Assembly: GCA_028281075.1 (NCBI GenBank)
Contig: JANQKO010000354.1
Coordinates: 1 to 7,692, forward strand
DNA length: 7,692 bases
Direction of reading: 5' to 3'
From: Alphaproteobacteria bacterium
GTDB lineage: Bacteria > Pseudomonadota > Alphaproteobacteria > GCA-2731375
The translations under genes and the position numbers were made by a program. The notes beneath the pieces are model-generated. The model was not told where the DNA came from and made no database searches. It saw only the letters and a list, made by a program, of their open reading frames with translations. This document shows, piece by piece, positions 1 to 6,098 of this stretch (position 1 is its first letter; each line of letters opens with the position of its first letter).

Positions 1-1
1 C

Positions 2-550
2 ACGGCCGTGGTGCATGCCGACGACGTGGCGGTGGCGCTGACCAGCGCCGAGGCCTCGGCCCAGGACGCCAAGATCGTCACCGCCGCGGGCGCGGCCGAA
101 CGGGTCGCGCGCTGGCGGGCGCGGGGCCTGCGCGTCGGCTTCACCAACGGCTGCTTCGATATCCTGCATCCCGGCCATGTCTCGCTGCTGCGGCAGGCGC
201 GGGCGGCCTGCGACCGGCTGGTCGTCGGCCTGAACAGTGATGCCTCGGTGGCGCGGTTGAAAGGCCCGGACCGCCCGGTGCAGACCGAGACGGCGCGCGC
301 CCGGGTGCTGGCGTCGCTGGCGGCGGCCGACTTGGTGGTGGTGTTCGCCGACGACACGCCGCTGGCGCTGCTCGAGACGCTGAAGCCCGATCTGCTGGTC
401 AAGGGCGCCGACTACACGATCGACCAGGTGGTGGGCGCCAGCGAGGTCCGGGCCTGGGGCGGCCGCGTGCTGCTGGCCGACATCGTCGACGGCCACAGCA
501 CCACCGGCACCATCGCGCGCATGAACCGCGCATCGGGCGGCGGCGCATGA
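2..550 (+). CDS. hldE: HldE, C-terminal ADP-heptose synthase (nucleotidyltransferase) domain, 5'-truncated
   Basis: The cytidylyltransferase-fold domain transfers AMP to D-glycero-beta-D-manno-heptose 1-phosphate, a cytoplasmic step in making ADP-heptose for LPS inner core. The frame is open from base 2, so the gene begins outside the window. The first residues (TAVVHADDVAVAL) look like the end of the PfkB-type kinase domain of bifunctional HldE. A linker and the helix ERVARWRARG follow, then VGFTNGCFDILHPGH, which holds the nucleotide-binding HxGH motif (HPGH at nt 167-178). Near the C-terminus, GHSTTGTIARM (about nt 491-523) matches the second nucleotide-binding motif of the family. The stop overlaps the hldD start by 4 nt (ATGA), so the two are co-translated. 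A stand-alone RfaE2-type protein starting at GTG 8 is possible, but the kinase-like lead-in and lack of a visible start favour a truncated HldE. Confidence 0.92.
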   Translation, partial: TAVVHADDVAVALTSAEASAQDAKIVTAAGAAERVARWRARGLRVGFTNGCFDILHPGHVSLLRQARAACDRLVVGLNSDASVARLKGPDRPVQTETARARVLASLAAADLVVVFADDTPLALLETLKPDLLVKGADYTIDQVVGASEVRAWGGRVLLADIVDGHSTTGTIARMNRASGGGA

Positions 551-1530
551 TCCTGGTCACCGGGGGCGCCGGCTTCATCGGCTCGAACGTGGTCGCGGCG
601 CTGGCGGACGCCGGCCGCGAGGTGGCGATCTGCGACCATCTCGGCCATGGCGACAAGTGGCGCAATGTCGCCAGGCATGCGCTGGCCGACATCGTCACGC
701 CCGGGGCATGCCTCGACTGGCTGGCCGCACCGGGCCGGCGCGTCGAGGCGGTGGTGCATCTCGGCGCGATCTCGTCGACCACCGAGCGCGATCTCGATGC
801 CCTGGTGCGCCACAACTTCCGCTTCTCGCTCGACCTCTGGCACTGGTGCGCCGGCAACGGCGCGCGGCTGATCTACGCCTCCTCGGCGGCGACCTACGGC
901 GACGGCGCGGCCGGCTTCGACGACGACAACGACCCGGCGGCGCTGGCCCGGCTCCGCCCGCTGAACGGCTATGGCTGGAGCAAGCAGGCCTTCGACCGGC
1001 GGGCGCTGGCGCTGGCCGGTGGCGGCGGCCCGGCGCCGCGGCAATGGGTCGGCCTCAAGTTCTTCAACGTCTACGGCCCGGACGCGTATCACAAGGGCGA
1101 CATGCGCAGCGTCGTCTGCAAGGCGTTTCCGACGGCGGCGGCGGGCGAGGCGGTGACGCTGTTCAAGTCGCACCATCCGGACTATGCCGACGGCGGCCAG
1201 TCGCGTGACTTCATCTATGTGCGCGACTGCGTCGACGTGATCCTCTGGCTGCTGGACCGGCCCGAGGTCTCCGGCCTGTTCAATCTCGGCACCGGCAAGG
1301 CGCGGTCGTTCGCCGACCTGATCGCGGCGCTGTTCGGGGCGCTGGGCGCGGACGCGCGGATCGCCTATGCCGACACCCCGGCCGAGATCCGCGACAAGTA
1401 CCAGTATTTCACCGAAGCCCGCATGGACCGCCTGCGCGCGGCCGGCTACGACCGGCCGTTCACCCCGCTGGAAGACGGCGTCGCCGACTACGTTCGCAAC
1501 TACCTGGCGGCGGACGATCCGTATCGCTAG
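547..1530 (+). CDS. hldD: ADP-L-glycero-D-manno-heptose 6-epimerase
   Basis: Extended-SDR epimerase that inverts C6 of ADP-D-glycero-D-manno-heptose, the last cytoplasmic step in making the heptose donor for LPS core. The 327-residue length is normal for the family. The Rossmann nucleotide motif GGAGFIG is at residues 6-12. The catalytic Tyr/Lys pair is Y142 and K146 in YGWSK, with the serine region SSAATYGD at 112-119. KFFNVYGP (171-178) followed by YHKGDM (181-186) is a signature of HldD; the lysine of YHKG (K183) matches the second active-site lysine of the family. SRDFIYVRD (219-227) and FNLGTGKARSF (245-255) are the usual C-terminal landmarks. The ATG overlaps the hldE stop, and a G-rich stretch just upstream may serve as ribosome binding site. 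Its own stop overlaps that of the convergent gene at 1527-2027. Nothing looks broken. Confidence 0.96.
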   Translation: MILVTGGAGFIGSNVVAALADAGREVAICDHLGHGDKWRNVARHALADIVTPGACLDWLAAPGRRVEAVVHLGAISSTTERDLDALVRHNFRFSLDLWHWCAGNGARLIYASSAATYGDGAAGFDDDNDPAALARLRPLNGYGWSKQAFDRRALALAGGGGPAPRQWVGLKFFNVYGPDAYHKGDMRSVVCKAFPTAAAGEAVTLFKSHHPDYADGGQSRDFIYVRDCVDVILWLLDRPEVSGLFNLGTGKARSFADLIAALFGALGADARIAYADTPAEIRDKYQYFTEARMDRLRAAGYDRPFTPLEDGVADYVRNYLAADDPYR

Positions 1531-2027
1531 CCCGCCAGCTTGCGCTTGATCTCGCGGATGTATTTGGCGGCCGAGCGGTAGTGGCTGGGACCGGCCGATT
1601 CCACCCAGCGGCCGAGCGGGTAGCTGCCCTGCCAGTCGTATTGGCGTGGGCCGTAGAGATCGGCGTCGCTGCGGTCGTCGATGAAGCGGAGCAGCCGTTC
1701 GTGGCCCCGCGCGAGCCGTGTCCTGGCCTGGTCCCAGGTGATGCCGGCCGTCCGTTCCCGCACCCCGGCGTTGTAGGCCTTGAGCTGGCCCCAGTTGTAG
1801 CCCTCGGCCGGCACATGCACCGGCTTGCCGGCGGCGCCGTTCTCGTACCAGCCGAAGAACAGGTCGATCCAGTGGGCGCGGTGGGCCAGCGTGTCCTTGA
1901 TCGTGATCCCGTCGTCGGGATGCGGCGTCAGCGCCAGGTCCCCGTCGATGCCGGCCAGCAGCGTCCGCAGCTTGTCGAATTCCGTCTCGGCGACGGCCCG
2001 CAGTTCCGCCTTGGTCTTCGCCACCAT
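1527..2027 (-). CDS. ClbS/DfsB family four-helix-bundle protein
   Basis: A 166-residue soluble protein that fits the ClbS/DfsB (DUF1706) family in length and pattern. It opens with KTKAELRAVAETEFDKLRTLLAGI, continues with the helix IKDTLAHRAHWIDLFFGWYENG, then GYNWGQLKAYNAGVRERT, and ends in a basic helix with HYRSAAKYIREIKRKL. The family is related to DinB-like helical bundles. Its characterised member ClbS protects colibactin producers by opening the toxin's cyclopropane warhead, but no colibactin-type biosynthetic genes lie nearby, so the role here is unknown; damage or xenobiotic protection is only a guess. The start ATG at 2027 has an AGGGA-like ribosome binding site about 8 nt upstream. 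The codon for the second residue is GTG, which could also serve as a start but is less likely. It is transcribed toward hldD and the stop codons overlap. Confidence 0.83.
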   Translation of the reverse strand: MVAKTKAELRAVAETEFDKLRTLLAGIDGDLALTPHPDDGITIKDTLAHRAHWIDLFFGWYENGAAGKPVHVPAEGYNWGQLKAYNAGVRERTAGITWDQARTRLARGHERLLRFIDDRSDADLYGPRQYDWQGSYPLGRWVESAGPSHYRSAAKYIREIKRKLAG

Positions 2028-2199
2028 GGTCCGATCCCTGTCCGCGGCGTCCGCATGCCTGCCGCTGCCGTGCTCAATCTAACGATGAACGAAGCGCCGC
2101 CCATGACCGATATCAACGCCTGCGCGCGCGATGGCAACGCGGTCTTCGCGACAGCGGAGGGCTTAGTGCCTGCTGACCTGGGTCACGACAATGCCGTCC

Positions 2200-2676
2200 T
2201 CACCAGAGTTCAGGGCGCATCACCATCAGCGCGAAGACGATCACAAGACTGACGAAAGCAGGCCAGCCGAGGATGAACCAAAGCCGCATTGCGGCATGAT
2301 ATTCAGGCGGCAAGGCATCGCCATTCTCGGCCGCACGAACGGCAAGACGACGCATGCGGTACTGCAACTGCACGACCTTCAGCCAGCAGATCCCGGCAAC
2401 GGCATAGAGCGCATAGGTCGCGACCAGCCAGCTTTCGAGTGGGTCGTAGCCGGCGAGGCGGATCATCAACAGGCCGGTAAGCGGCTGCACGATACCGGCG
2501 ACGGTGGTGAACAGCCAGTCGGCGAGCACTGTATTTCTGGCCATGGCGGCAATAGCGTTGACGTCGCCGCGCAGGTGTGTCGCGAACATATGGAAGGCGG
2601 TGCCGAGGCCGGTGCCGAACAGGATGGTCGCGCTCAGGATATGCACCCATCTGATCCAGAGATACGGATCGCTCAC
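2200..2676 (-). CDS. DUF2269 family integral membrane protein
   Basis: A 158-residue protein with four predicted membrane helices: about residues 8-30, 50-72, 83-102 and 129-153. It matches DUF2269 in length and in the N-terminal pattern WIRWVHILSATILFGTGLGTAFHM, where H12 and H29 sit in or at the edge of the first helix. Family function is not established; the paired histidines could bind a metal or haem, which is inference. The frame is open much further upstream but there it only shadows the neighbouring gene. The likely start is GTG at 2674-2676, chosen because it overlaps the stop of the preceding SDR/DoxX-like gene (GTGA) and has a GGAAGA element 8-9 nt upstream. This arrangement means translation coupled to that gene and suggests the two membrane proteins act together. 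Codon use is less GC-extreme than in hldD. Confidence 0.83.
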   Translation of the reverse strand: MSDPYLWIRWVHILSATILFGTGLGTAFHMFATHLRGDVNAIAAMARNTVLADWLFTTVAGIVQPLTGLLMIRLAGYDPLESWLVATYALYAVAGICWLKVVQLQYRMRRLAVRAAENGDALPPEYHAAMRLWFILGWPAFVSLVIVFALMVMRPELW

Positions 2677-3965
2677 CGTTCTTCTTCCAGTATCCGGTGG
2701 ACCAGGATCAGGGCGATGATCGGGAGGTTCTTCAGCAAGCTGCCGAACAGGTCGCCCCACAGCCCTGGCGACAGGAGGCTTAGCGCCACTGTGTAGCCAA
2801 GCACGATGAAGAGCTGGACGTTCGCGATCGCCTTCAGCTGCCAGCCGAACAGGAGGGCGGCGGCGATTGCCAGATCTAGCAGGCTCGTCGATACGGCGAG
2901 CGCGGTCGCGAACGACTGACTTTCGGTGATCGGCGCCAGTATCGCGATATAGCGTGCGGGCTCGGCGAACAGGCCGAGCAGGCCGGAGACCAGCCACAAT
3001 ACGGCCAGCGTCAGCCGGATAACGGGTCGGACGAGGTAGAGACGCGCGTGCCAGAGGTCCTGGGATTCGGCAGGCCGATCCGCGAGCACGGCATGCAGGC
3101 CGCGGGCGCGGACGCCGGTCGCCGCCTCGAATTCCTCCGCGTCGCCGGTCAGCCTTGCCCTGAATTGCGTGACCGCCGTGGTCGTGATGGGATCGAGCTT
3201 GACGAGATCGCCCAGGCGGGCCAGCGCTGTTACTGACCAGTCCGGAACGCGGACGACGGGTCCTTGCGGGCGCCCGAGCCAGCGCCGATAGGCGTGGACG
3301 GCCTCAAGCAGGGTCAGGCGTTCCGGGCTCGCGGGCTCAAGGACCTGCCGTCCGCCCGCGCCGGTCGACAGCAAGCCAACAATCGCGGCCGCCAAGTCGT
3401 CCGTGTGAATGAATTCCAGCGCGTTGCCGCCGTCGGCGATAACCGGCGTGACCCAGGGGAAGGCGGCGATGGCGCGTAGCATCGACGTGCCGCCGTAGGA
3501 GCCGTGGCCGATGACGATAACCGGCCGCAGGATCGTCCAGTCGAGATCGCGGGCCATGAGCTTGTCGTCGCCCGTCCGTTTCGAGCGCGCGTAGACGGTG
3601 GTCGCTTCCTCGACGCCAATGGCCGATATCTGGATGATCCGCTTGACGCCCTGCCGCATGCAGCCGGCGTAGAGGGCGTCCGGCGCATCGACATGAACCG
3701 CCCAGGTATCGCGTTCCCGGCGCGACCGCAGAACGCCGGCGGCGTTGACGACGGCGTCAATGCCATCCAGCGCCGGCTGCCAGAAGCCGGCATCCCGCGC
3801 CGATGGAGCCAGGAGGTCGGCTTTGAATGTGTCGATGTCGGGAAACCGTCTTGACAGCTTGGCTGGGTCGCGAACCACGCCCCGCACCTCGATGCCCGCG
3901 CGGATCAGCGCGGCGACAATGGCCGAACCGACAAATCCATTGGCGCCGAGAACCAGAACCCGCAT
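2673..3965 (-). CDS. Two-domain protein: NAD(P)-binding SDR domain fused to DoxX-like membrane domain
   Basis: A 430-residue protein. Residues 1 to about 290 form an atypical SDR domain of the NmrA/YbjT/complex-I-NDUFA9-like group: nucleotide motif GANGFVG at 7-13, NAAGVL at 74-79, S114, and YARSK with Y125/K129 in the position of the catalytic Tyr-Lys pair, followed by LRPVIVIG (146-153). Residues from about 310 to the end hold four hydrophobic segments (about 314-334, 352-374, 380-400, 411-424), the DoxX-like layout. The protein is therefore probably anchored in the inner membrane with its nucleotide domain in the cytoplasm. The substrate is unknown; a membrane-linked redox role with quinone or lipid is inference. 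Start: ATG 3963-3965, preceded by TTGGGG; the in-frame TTG one codon earlier is less likely. The stop overlaps the DUF2269 gene by 4 nt. A 103-nt gap separates it from the toxin gene upstream, so it may have its own promoter. Confidence 0.88.
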   Translation of the reverse strand: MRVLVLGANGFVGSAIVAALIRAGIEVRGVVRDPAKLSRRFPDIDTFKADLLAPSARDAGFWQPALDGIDAVVNAAGVLRSRRERDTWAVHVDAPDALYAGCMRQGVKRIIQISAIGVEEATTVYARSKRTGDDKLMARDLDWTILRPVIVIGHGSYGGTSMLRAIAAFPWVTPVIADGGNALEFIHTDDLAAAIVGLLSTGAGGRQVLEPASPERLTLLEAVHAYRRWLGRPQGPVVRVPDWSVTALARLGDLVKLDPITTTAVTQFRARLTGDAEEFEAATGVRARGLHAVLADRPAESQDLWHARLYLVRPVIRLTLAVLWLVSGLLGLFAEPARYIAILAPITESQSFATALAVSTSLLDLAIAAALLFGWQLKAIANVQLFIVLGYTVALSLLSPGLWGDLFGSLLKNLPIIALILVHRILEEER

Positions 3966-4068
3966 CAAGCCCCAACAAACGGGAGAACCACTTCGACTAA
4001 TCCTAACGCGTTCTTTTGTCGGTCGCGCTGCTCGGTAAAAGCCGTTCCATCAATCGGGTGTTGACCTG

Positions 4069-4362
4069 TCATTCGAACCACTCAGGCCAAAGACACGCGC
4101 CATGGATGACGGCGATTATCTCAATGCGCCGTGGTCGGTCCCGCAAACGATAGGCAACGACATAGGGTGTCGACGTGATGACCAGTTCCCGCGTATTCGC
4201 GACACTGCCCGGCCGGCCCAGATCGGGATACCGGGCAAGGTCTGCGACGCGGCTCTCGATCGCCTCGATGACGCGCACCGCGGCCGATGGGTTCTCGTCG
4301 AGGATATAGGTAAAGATCTCATCGAGGTTCCGGCGCGCCCGTGGCGACCAGATGACGTTCAT
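4069..4362 (-). CDS. RelE/ParE family type II toxin
   Basis: A 97-residue small basic protein of the RelE/ParE superfamily. Family features visible are the opening WSPRARRNLDEIFTYI, a helical hairpin continuing VRVIEAIESRVADLARYPDLGRPG, and the strand block RELVITSTPYVVAYRLRD...IEIIAVIHGA, which is the ParE-type C-terminal sheet. Canonical RelE catalytic residues are not evident and the order resembles ParE, whose known members poison DNA gyrase; other members cleave ribosome-bound mRNA, so the target cannot be stated. The gene starts inside the antitoxin stop (ATGA, 4359-4362), so toxin translation depends on antitoxin translation. The fold and length look intact, with no truncation or frameshift. 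Confidence 0.92.
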   Translation of the reverse strand: MNVIWSPRARRNLDEIFTYILDENPSAAVRVIEAIESRVADLARYPDLGRPGSVANTRELVITSTPYVVAYRLRDRPRRIEIIAVIHGACLWPEWFE

Positions 4363-4613
4363 CGTCCGGATTTTGCGTTATGGGCGTCGATCTTGGCGCG
4401 AATTTCCGCCATGACGTCTTGGTGTGGGATGCCTTCACCTCGATCGAGCTCGGCCATGCCGGCCTGGATGTCGGCGAGCCAGCGGCTCTCGTCCTGCAGG
4501 TAGCGCTTCAGCGCTGCACCGGCAATCCAGGCGCGAGACCGGTCCATGGCGTCAGCCAGCCGGTCGATCTTATCGGCGGTGTCGTTGTCGATACGTATGG
4601 TGATGGAAGGCAT
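4359..4613 (-). CDS. Ribbon-helix-helix antitoxin (ParD/CopG-like)
   Basis: An 84-residue partner of the toxin that follows it. Residues 1-45 form a ribbon-helix-helix DNA-binding domain: the beta strand PSITIRIDN (2-10), helix A DTADKIDRLADAM, then DRSRAWIAGAALKRYL as helix B. The remaining acidic stretch (DESRWLADIQAGMAELDRGEG...) is the usual toxin-wrapping tail. Family members neutralise the toxin and bind the operon's own promoter. The start is taken at ATG 4611-4613 because the RHH strand normally begins within the first few residues. The frame is open to an ATG at 4658, which would add 15 residues (MIQVKSFVADESRYS) unlike the family and running through AT-rich probable promoter DNA. 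No strong ribosome binding site precedes either start. Confidence 0.88.
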   Translation of the reverse strand: MPSITIRIDNDTADKIDRLADAMDRSRAWIAGAALKRYLQDESRWLADIQAGMAELDRGEGIPHQDVMAEIRAKIDAHNAKSGR

Positions 4614-4660
4614 GCTATATCTGCTTTCATCTGCAACAAATGATTTCACTTGAATCATAA
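4614..4660 (-). promoter_or_regulatory. Probable promoter/operator of the toxin-antitoxin operon
   Basis: This AT-rich patch lies directly upstream of the antitoxin ATG and stands out from the GC-rich flanks. On the coding strand it contains GATATAGC, a possible -10 element immediately before the start codon, which would give a nearly leaderless transcript. It also has an imperfect dyad TGATT-N7-AATCA (4641-4657), a plausible site for autoregulation by the ribbon-helix-helix antitoxin. No convincing -35 element was seen, so the exact promoter is uncertain. Confidence 0.35.
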
Positions 4661-4746
4661 CGCATCAGAAGGCTCTGGCCAAGCTTGGCAAGCCATCCTC
4701 TGGATAAAGCGTCCGTCCTGGATCGGCTGGTTTTCGGCGGTTTCGT

Positions 4747-4770
4747 CCGGCCTGGCCTATTCCAGGCCGG
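4747..4770 (-). terminator. Perfect 9-bp hairpin at the end of the remnant frame
   Basis: The arms CCGGCCTGG (4747-4755) and CCAGGCCGG (4762-4770) are exact reverse complements around a 6-nt loop. The structure sits at the stop codon of the remnant frame and about 160 nt past the cupin stop, a fitting place for the end of that transcript. There is no run of U on either side, so it is not a classical intrinsic terminator; it could instead stabilise a 3' end or support Rho-dependent termination. Confidence 0.4.
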
Positions 4771-4897
4771 TCACCCGGTCGGTTCGGGCGACAAGATCTT
4801 TGGCGATATTGGTCGGTGAACGTGCGTCGGTGATGATGACGATGTCGCCGCGCGCCAGATTGCTTGCGAGCTCGACGGCGCGGGCCGTCTGCCATTC
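4757..4897 (-). pseudogene. Startless 46-codon protein-like remnant, family not recognised
   Basis: In the otherwise gene-free stretch 4614-4929, one minus-strand frame reads like the C-terminus of a real protein: EWQTARAVELASNL, ARGDIVIITDARSPTNIAK, then DLVARTDRVTGLE and a TAG stop. It has an amphipathic helix, a hydrophobic strand (DIVIIT) and normal residue balance, unlike the Arg/Pro-rich shadow frames around it. No ATG, GTG or TTG occurs in frame in this stretch, and further upstream the frame only shadows the end of the cupin gene. It is therefore best read as the 3' remnant of a gene whose front was lost. It lies 33 nt past the cupin stop, in a different frame. The stop codon falls in the loop region of a perfect hairpin. 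No family was recognised, and it could still be a chance open frame. Confidence 0.35.
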
Positions 4898-4929
4898 CCG
4901 TCCGCCGCCCGGTTCGCGGCGGTGCCGGC

Positions 4930-5331
4930 CTACGGGTCGCGGGGGTCGTCGACGAACATGTGCTCTTCGTCCGATCGCGGGGTCGCGGTCAGCACGGTCA
5001 CGCCTCGCTCGGCGCGGAAGCGATGCCAGCAGCCGCGGGGGACGATGAGGAGCATGCCCGCGCTGAGCTCGAGCGTCTGCTTGTGGTCGTCGACGATGAT
5101 GTCGAATGCGGTCGCGCCGGCGACGATCTGGACCAGTTCGTCGCCCGTCAGGTGACGTTCCCAGCCGGAGTCGCCGTCGAAGCTGCCGAGATAGATGCCG
5201 GCGTCCAGGAAATCACCGCTGCCCAGCGTCGCGAACGCGGATCCGACGTCGTCCGCCGGGGTCTGCGGTCCCCGGTTCGCGATTGGCGTGAGGTCCCTGA
5301 TTTCCTGATCGATGGTGATGGCACGGATCAT
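4930..5331 (-). CDS. Small single-domain cupin protein
   Basis: A 133-residue cytoplasmic protein built as one cupin barrel. Cupin motif 1 is GWERHLTGDELVQIVAG (56-72), with H60 and E65 as candidate metal ligands. Motif 2 is VPRGCWHRF (97-105), with H103. One of the usual two motif-1 histidines is missing, so metal binding may be partial or absent. A strand FDIIVDDHKQTLEL lies between the motifs. No signal peptide. The substrate is unknown; small cupins include isomerases, dioxygenases, epimerases and binding proteins. The start ATG at 5331 has a good ribosome binding site (AAAGGTGAG, 5 nt away). It is divergent from the XRE-cupin regulator at 5459-6076, a layout typical of a regulator and its target. 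The intergenic region is AT-rich and probably holds both promoters. Confidence 0.82.
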   Translation of the reverse strand: MIRAITIDQEIRDLTPIANRGPQTPADDVGSAFATLGSGDFLDAGIYLGSFDGDSGWERHLTGDELVQIVAGATAFDIIVDDHKQTLELSAGMLLIVPRGCWHRFRAERGVTVLTATPRSDEEHMFVDDPRDP

Positions 5332-5343
5332 GTCGACTCACCT

Positions 5344-5400
5344 TTCAAAATGACCGTTATTAGTACTATAATACGAAAAATATTAGGTTGCGATAGAATT
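5344..5400. promoter_or_regulatory. Divergent promoter region between cupin gene and XRE-cupin regulator
   Basis: The gap 5332-5458 contains a sharply AT-rich core. On the plus strand a consensus -10 TATAAT (5367-5372) is preceded, at 17-bp spacing, by TTCAAA (5344-5349), a 4/6 match to -35, reading toward the regulator. On the minus strand the same core offers TATTAT (5368-5373) as a -10 for the cupin gene, without a clear -35. An 8-bp palindrome TAGTACTA (5361-5368) overlaps both -10 elements and is a candidate operator for the regulator. Confidence 0.5.
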
Positions 5401-5458
5401 CCGTGACCCCTGTCCATTCGGCCGGGGTGATGCCGTCTCGACATAAGGTCCGCCGTCC

Positions 5459-6076
5459 ATGCCGAATCCACGCGTCCTTTCCTTCCGTGCCGATGTCCCG
5501 ACCGAGAACCCCGCCGCCGTGACCCCGTTCGATCTCGGCGGGCGCGTTCGCGAACTGCGCAGGGAGCATGGCTGGAGTCTGGAAGAGGCGAGTGGTCGCG
5601 CGGGCTTGTCGCCGTCGTCGCTCTACAAGATCGAGAAAGGCAGGATGTCGCCGACATTCGACGCGCTGAAGAAGCTGGCGAATGGGTTCGCGCTCGAGGT
5701 CGGGCAACTGCTGACGGCGCGGGCCGACGCCCGGGCGGCGAGCCGGCGCTGCGTCACGCGCGGGGGCGACGGTCCGGTGCACGCGACGGCGAACTACAGC
5801 TACGTGCCGTTGGCCGCCGAGCTCGCGCACAAGTCGTTCCTGCCGTTCGAACTCGTGCTGCACGCCCGTTCGCTCGACGAATTCGACGACTGGGACCGGC
5901 ACGACACCGAGGATTTCATGTATGTCCTGTCCGGGACGGCGGTGCTCTACACGGAGTATTACGAGCCGGTGCGCCTGACGCCGGGTGACAGCGTCTACTA
6001 CGACTGCCAGATGGGCCACGCCTGCGTCTCCGAGGGAGACGAAGACGCCGTCGTGCTCTGGGTCAGTTCCAGATGA
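5459..6076 (+). CDS. XRE-family transcriptional regulator with C-terminal cupin sensor domain
   Basis: A 205-residue HTH-cupin regulator. After a loose 25-residue lead, residues about 26-82 form an XRE helix-turn-helix: GGRVRELRREHGWSLEEASGR, AGLSPSSLYKIEKGRMSP, TFDALKKLANGF. Residues about 125-203 form a cupin barrel with motif 1 around WDRHDTEDFMYVLSG (145-159; H148, E151) and motif 2 around TPGDSVYYDCQMGHA (174-188; H187). In this class (PuuR/SutR-like layout) the cupin binds a small effector and controls DNA binding. The likely target is the divergent cupin gene, plus itself. The start ATG at 5459 follows AAGGT about 10 nt upstream. The C-terminal half ends normally at VVLWVSSR. It converges on mmcB with 22 nt between the stop codons and no obvious hairpin terminator between them. 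Confidence 0.9.
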   Translation: MPNPRVLSFRADVPTENPAAVTPFDLGGRVRELRREHGWSLEEASGRAGLSPSSLYKIEKGRMSPTFDALKKLANGFALEVGQLLTARADARAASRRCVTRGGDGPVHATANYSYVPLAAELAHKSFLPFELVLHARSLDEFDDWDRHDTEDFMYVLSGTAVLYTEYYEPVRLTPGDSVYYDCQMGHACVSEGDEDAVVLWVSSR

Positions 6077-6098
6077 TGCCCCACGGAACGCGGGCCGG

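Noticed and set aside
412..1176. 254-codon minus-strand frame opposite hldE/hldD
   Set aside because: It is the antisense of two confidently identified genes and consists of Arg/Ala/Pro-rich low-complexity sequence typical of shadow frames in GC-rich DNA.
1581..2252. Long plus-strand open frame of 223 codons opposite the ClbS-like gene
   Set aside because: It mirrors the high-GC minus-strand gene, has no family pattern, and its middle is Val/Pro/Arg-rich shadow sequence. Only the short segment from ATG 2103 was kept, as a low-confidence remnant.
2677..2997. N-terminal extension of the DUF2269 frame (open to 2997)
   Set aside because: The extension is Arg/Pro-rich, lies wholly inside the SDR/DoxX-like gene and has no family similarity; the GTG at 2676 with GTGA overlap explains the start.
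2673..4613. Defence island built on the toxin-antitoxin pair and membrane proteins
   Set aside because: No nuclease, helicase, ATPase, reverse transcriptase or other defence effector is adjacent, and the SDR/DoxX and DUF2269 proteins look metabolic. A solitary toxin-antitoxin pair is common in chromosomes.
4665..4895. 76-codon minus-strand frame starting at ATG 4895
   Set aside because: Composition is Arg/His/Pro-rich and it is out of frame with the protein-like remnant at 4757-4897, so it reads as the shadow of that remnant.
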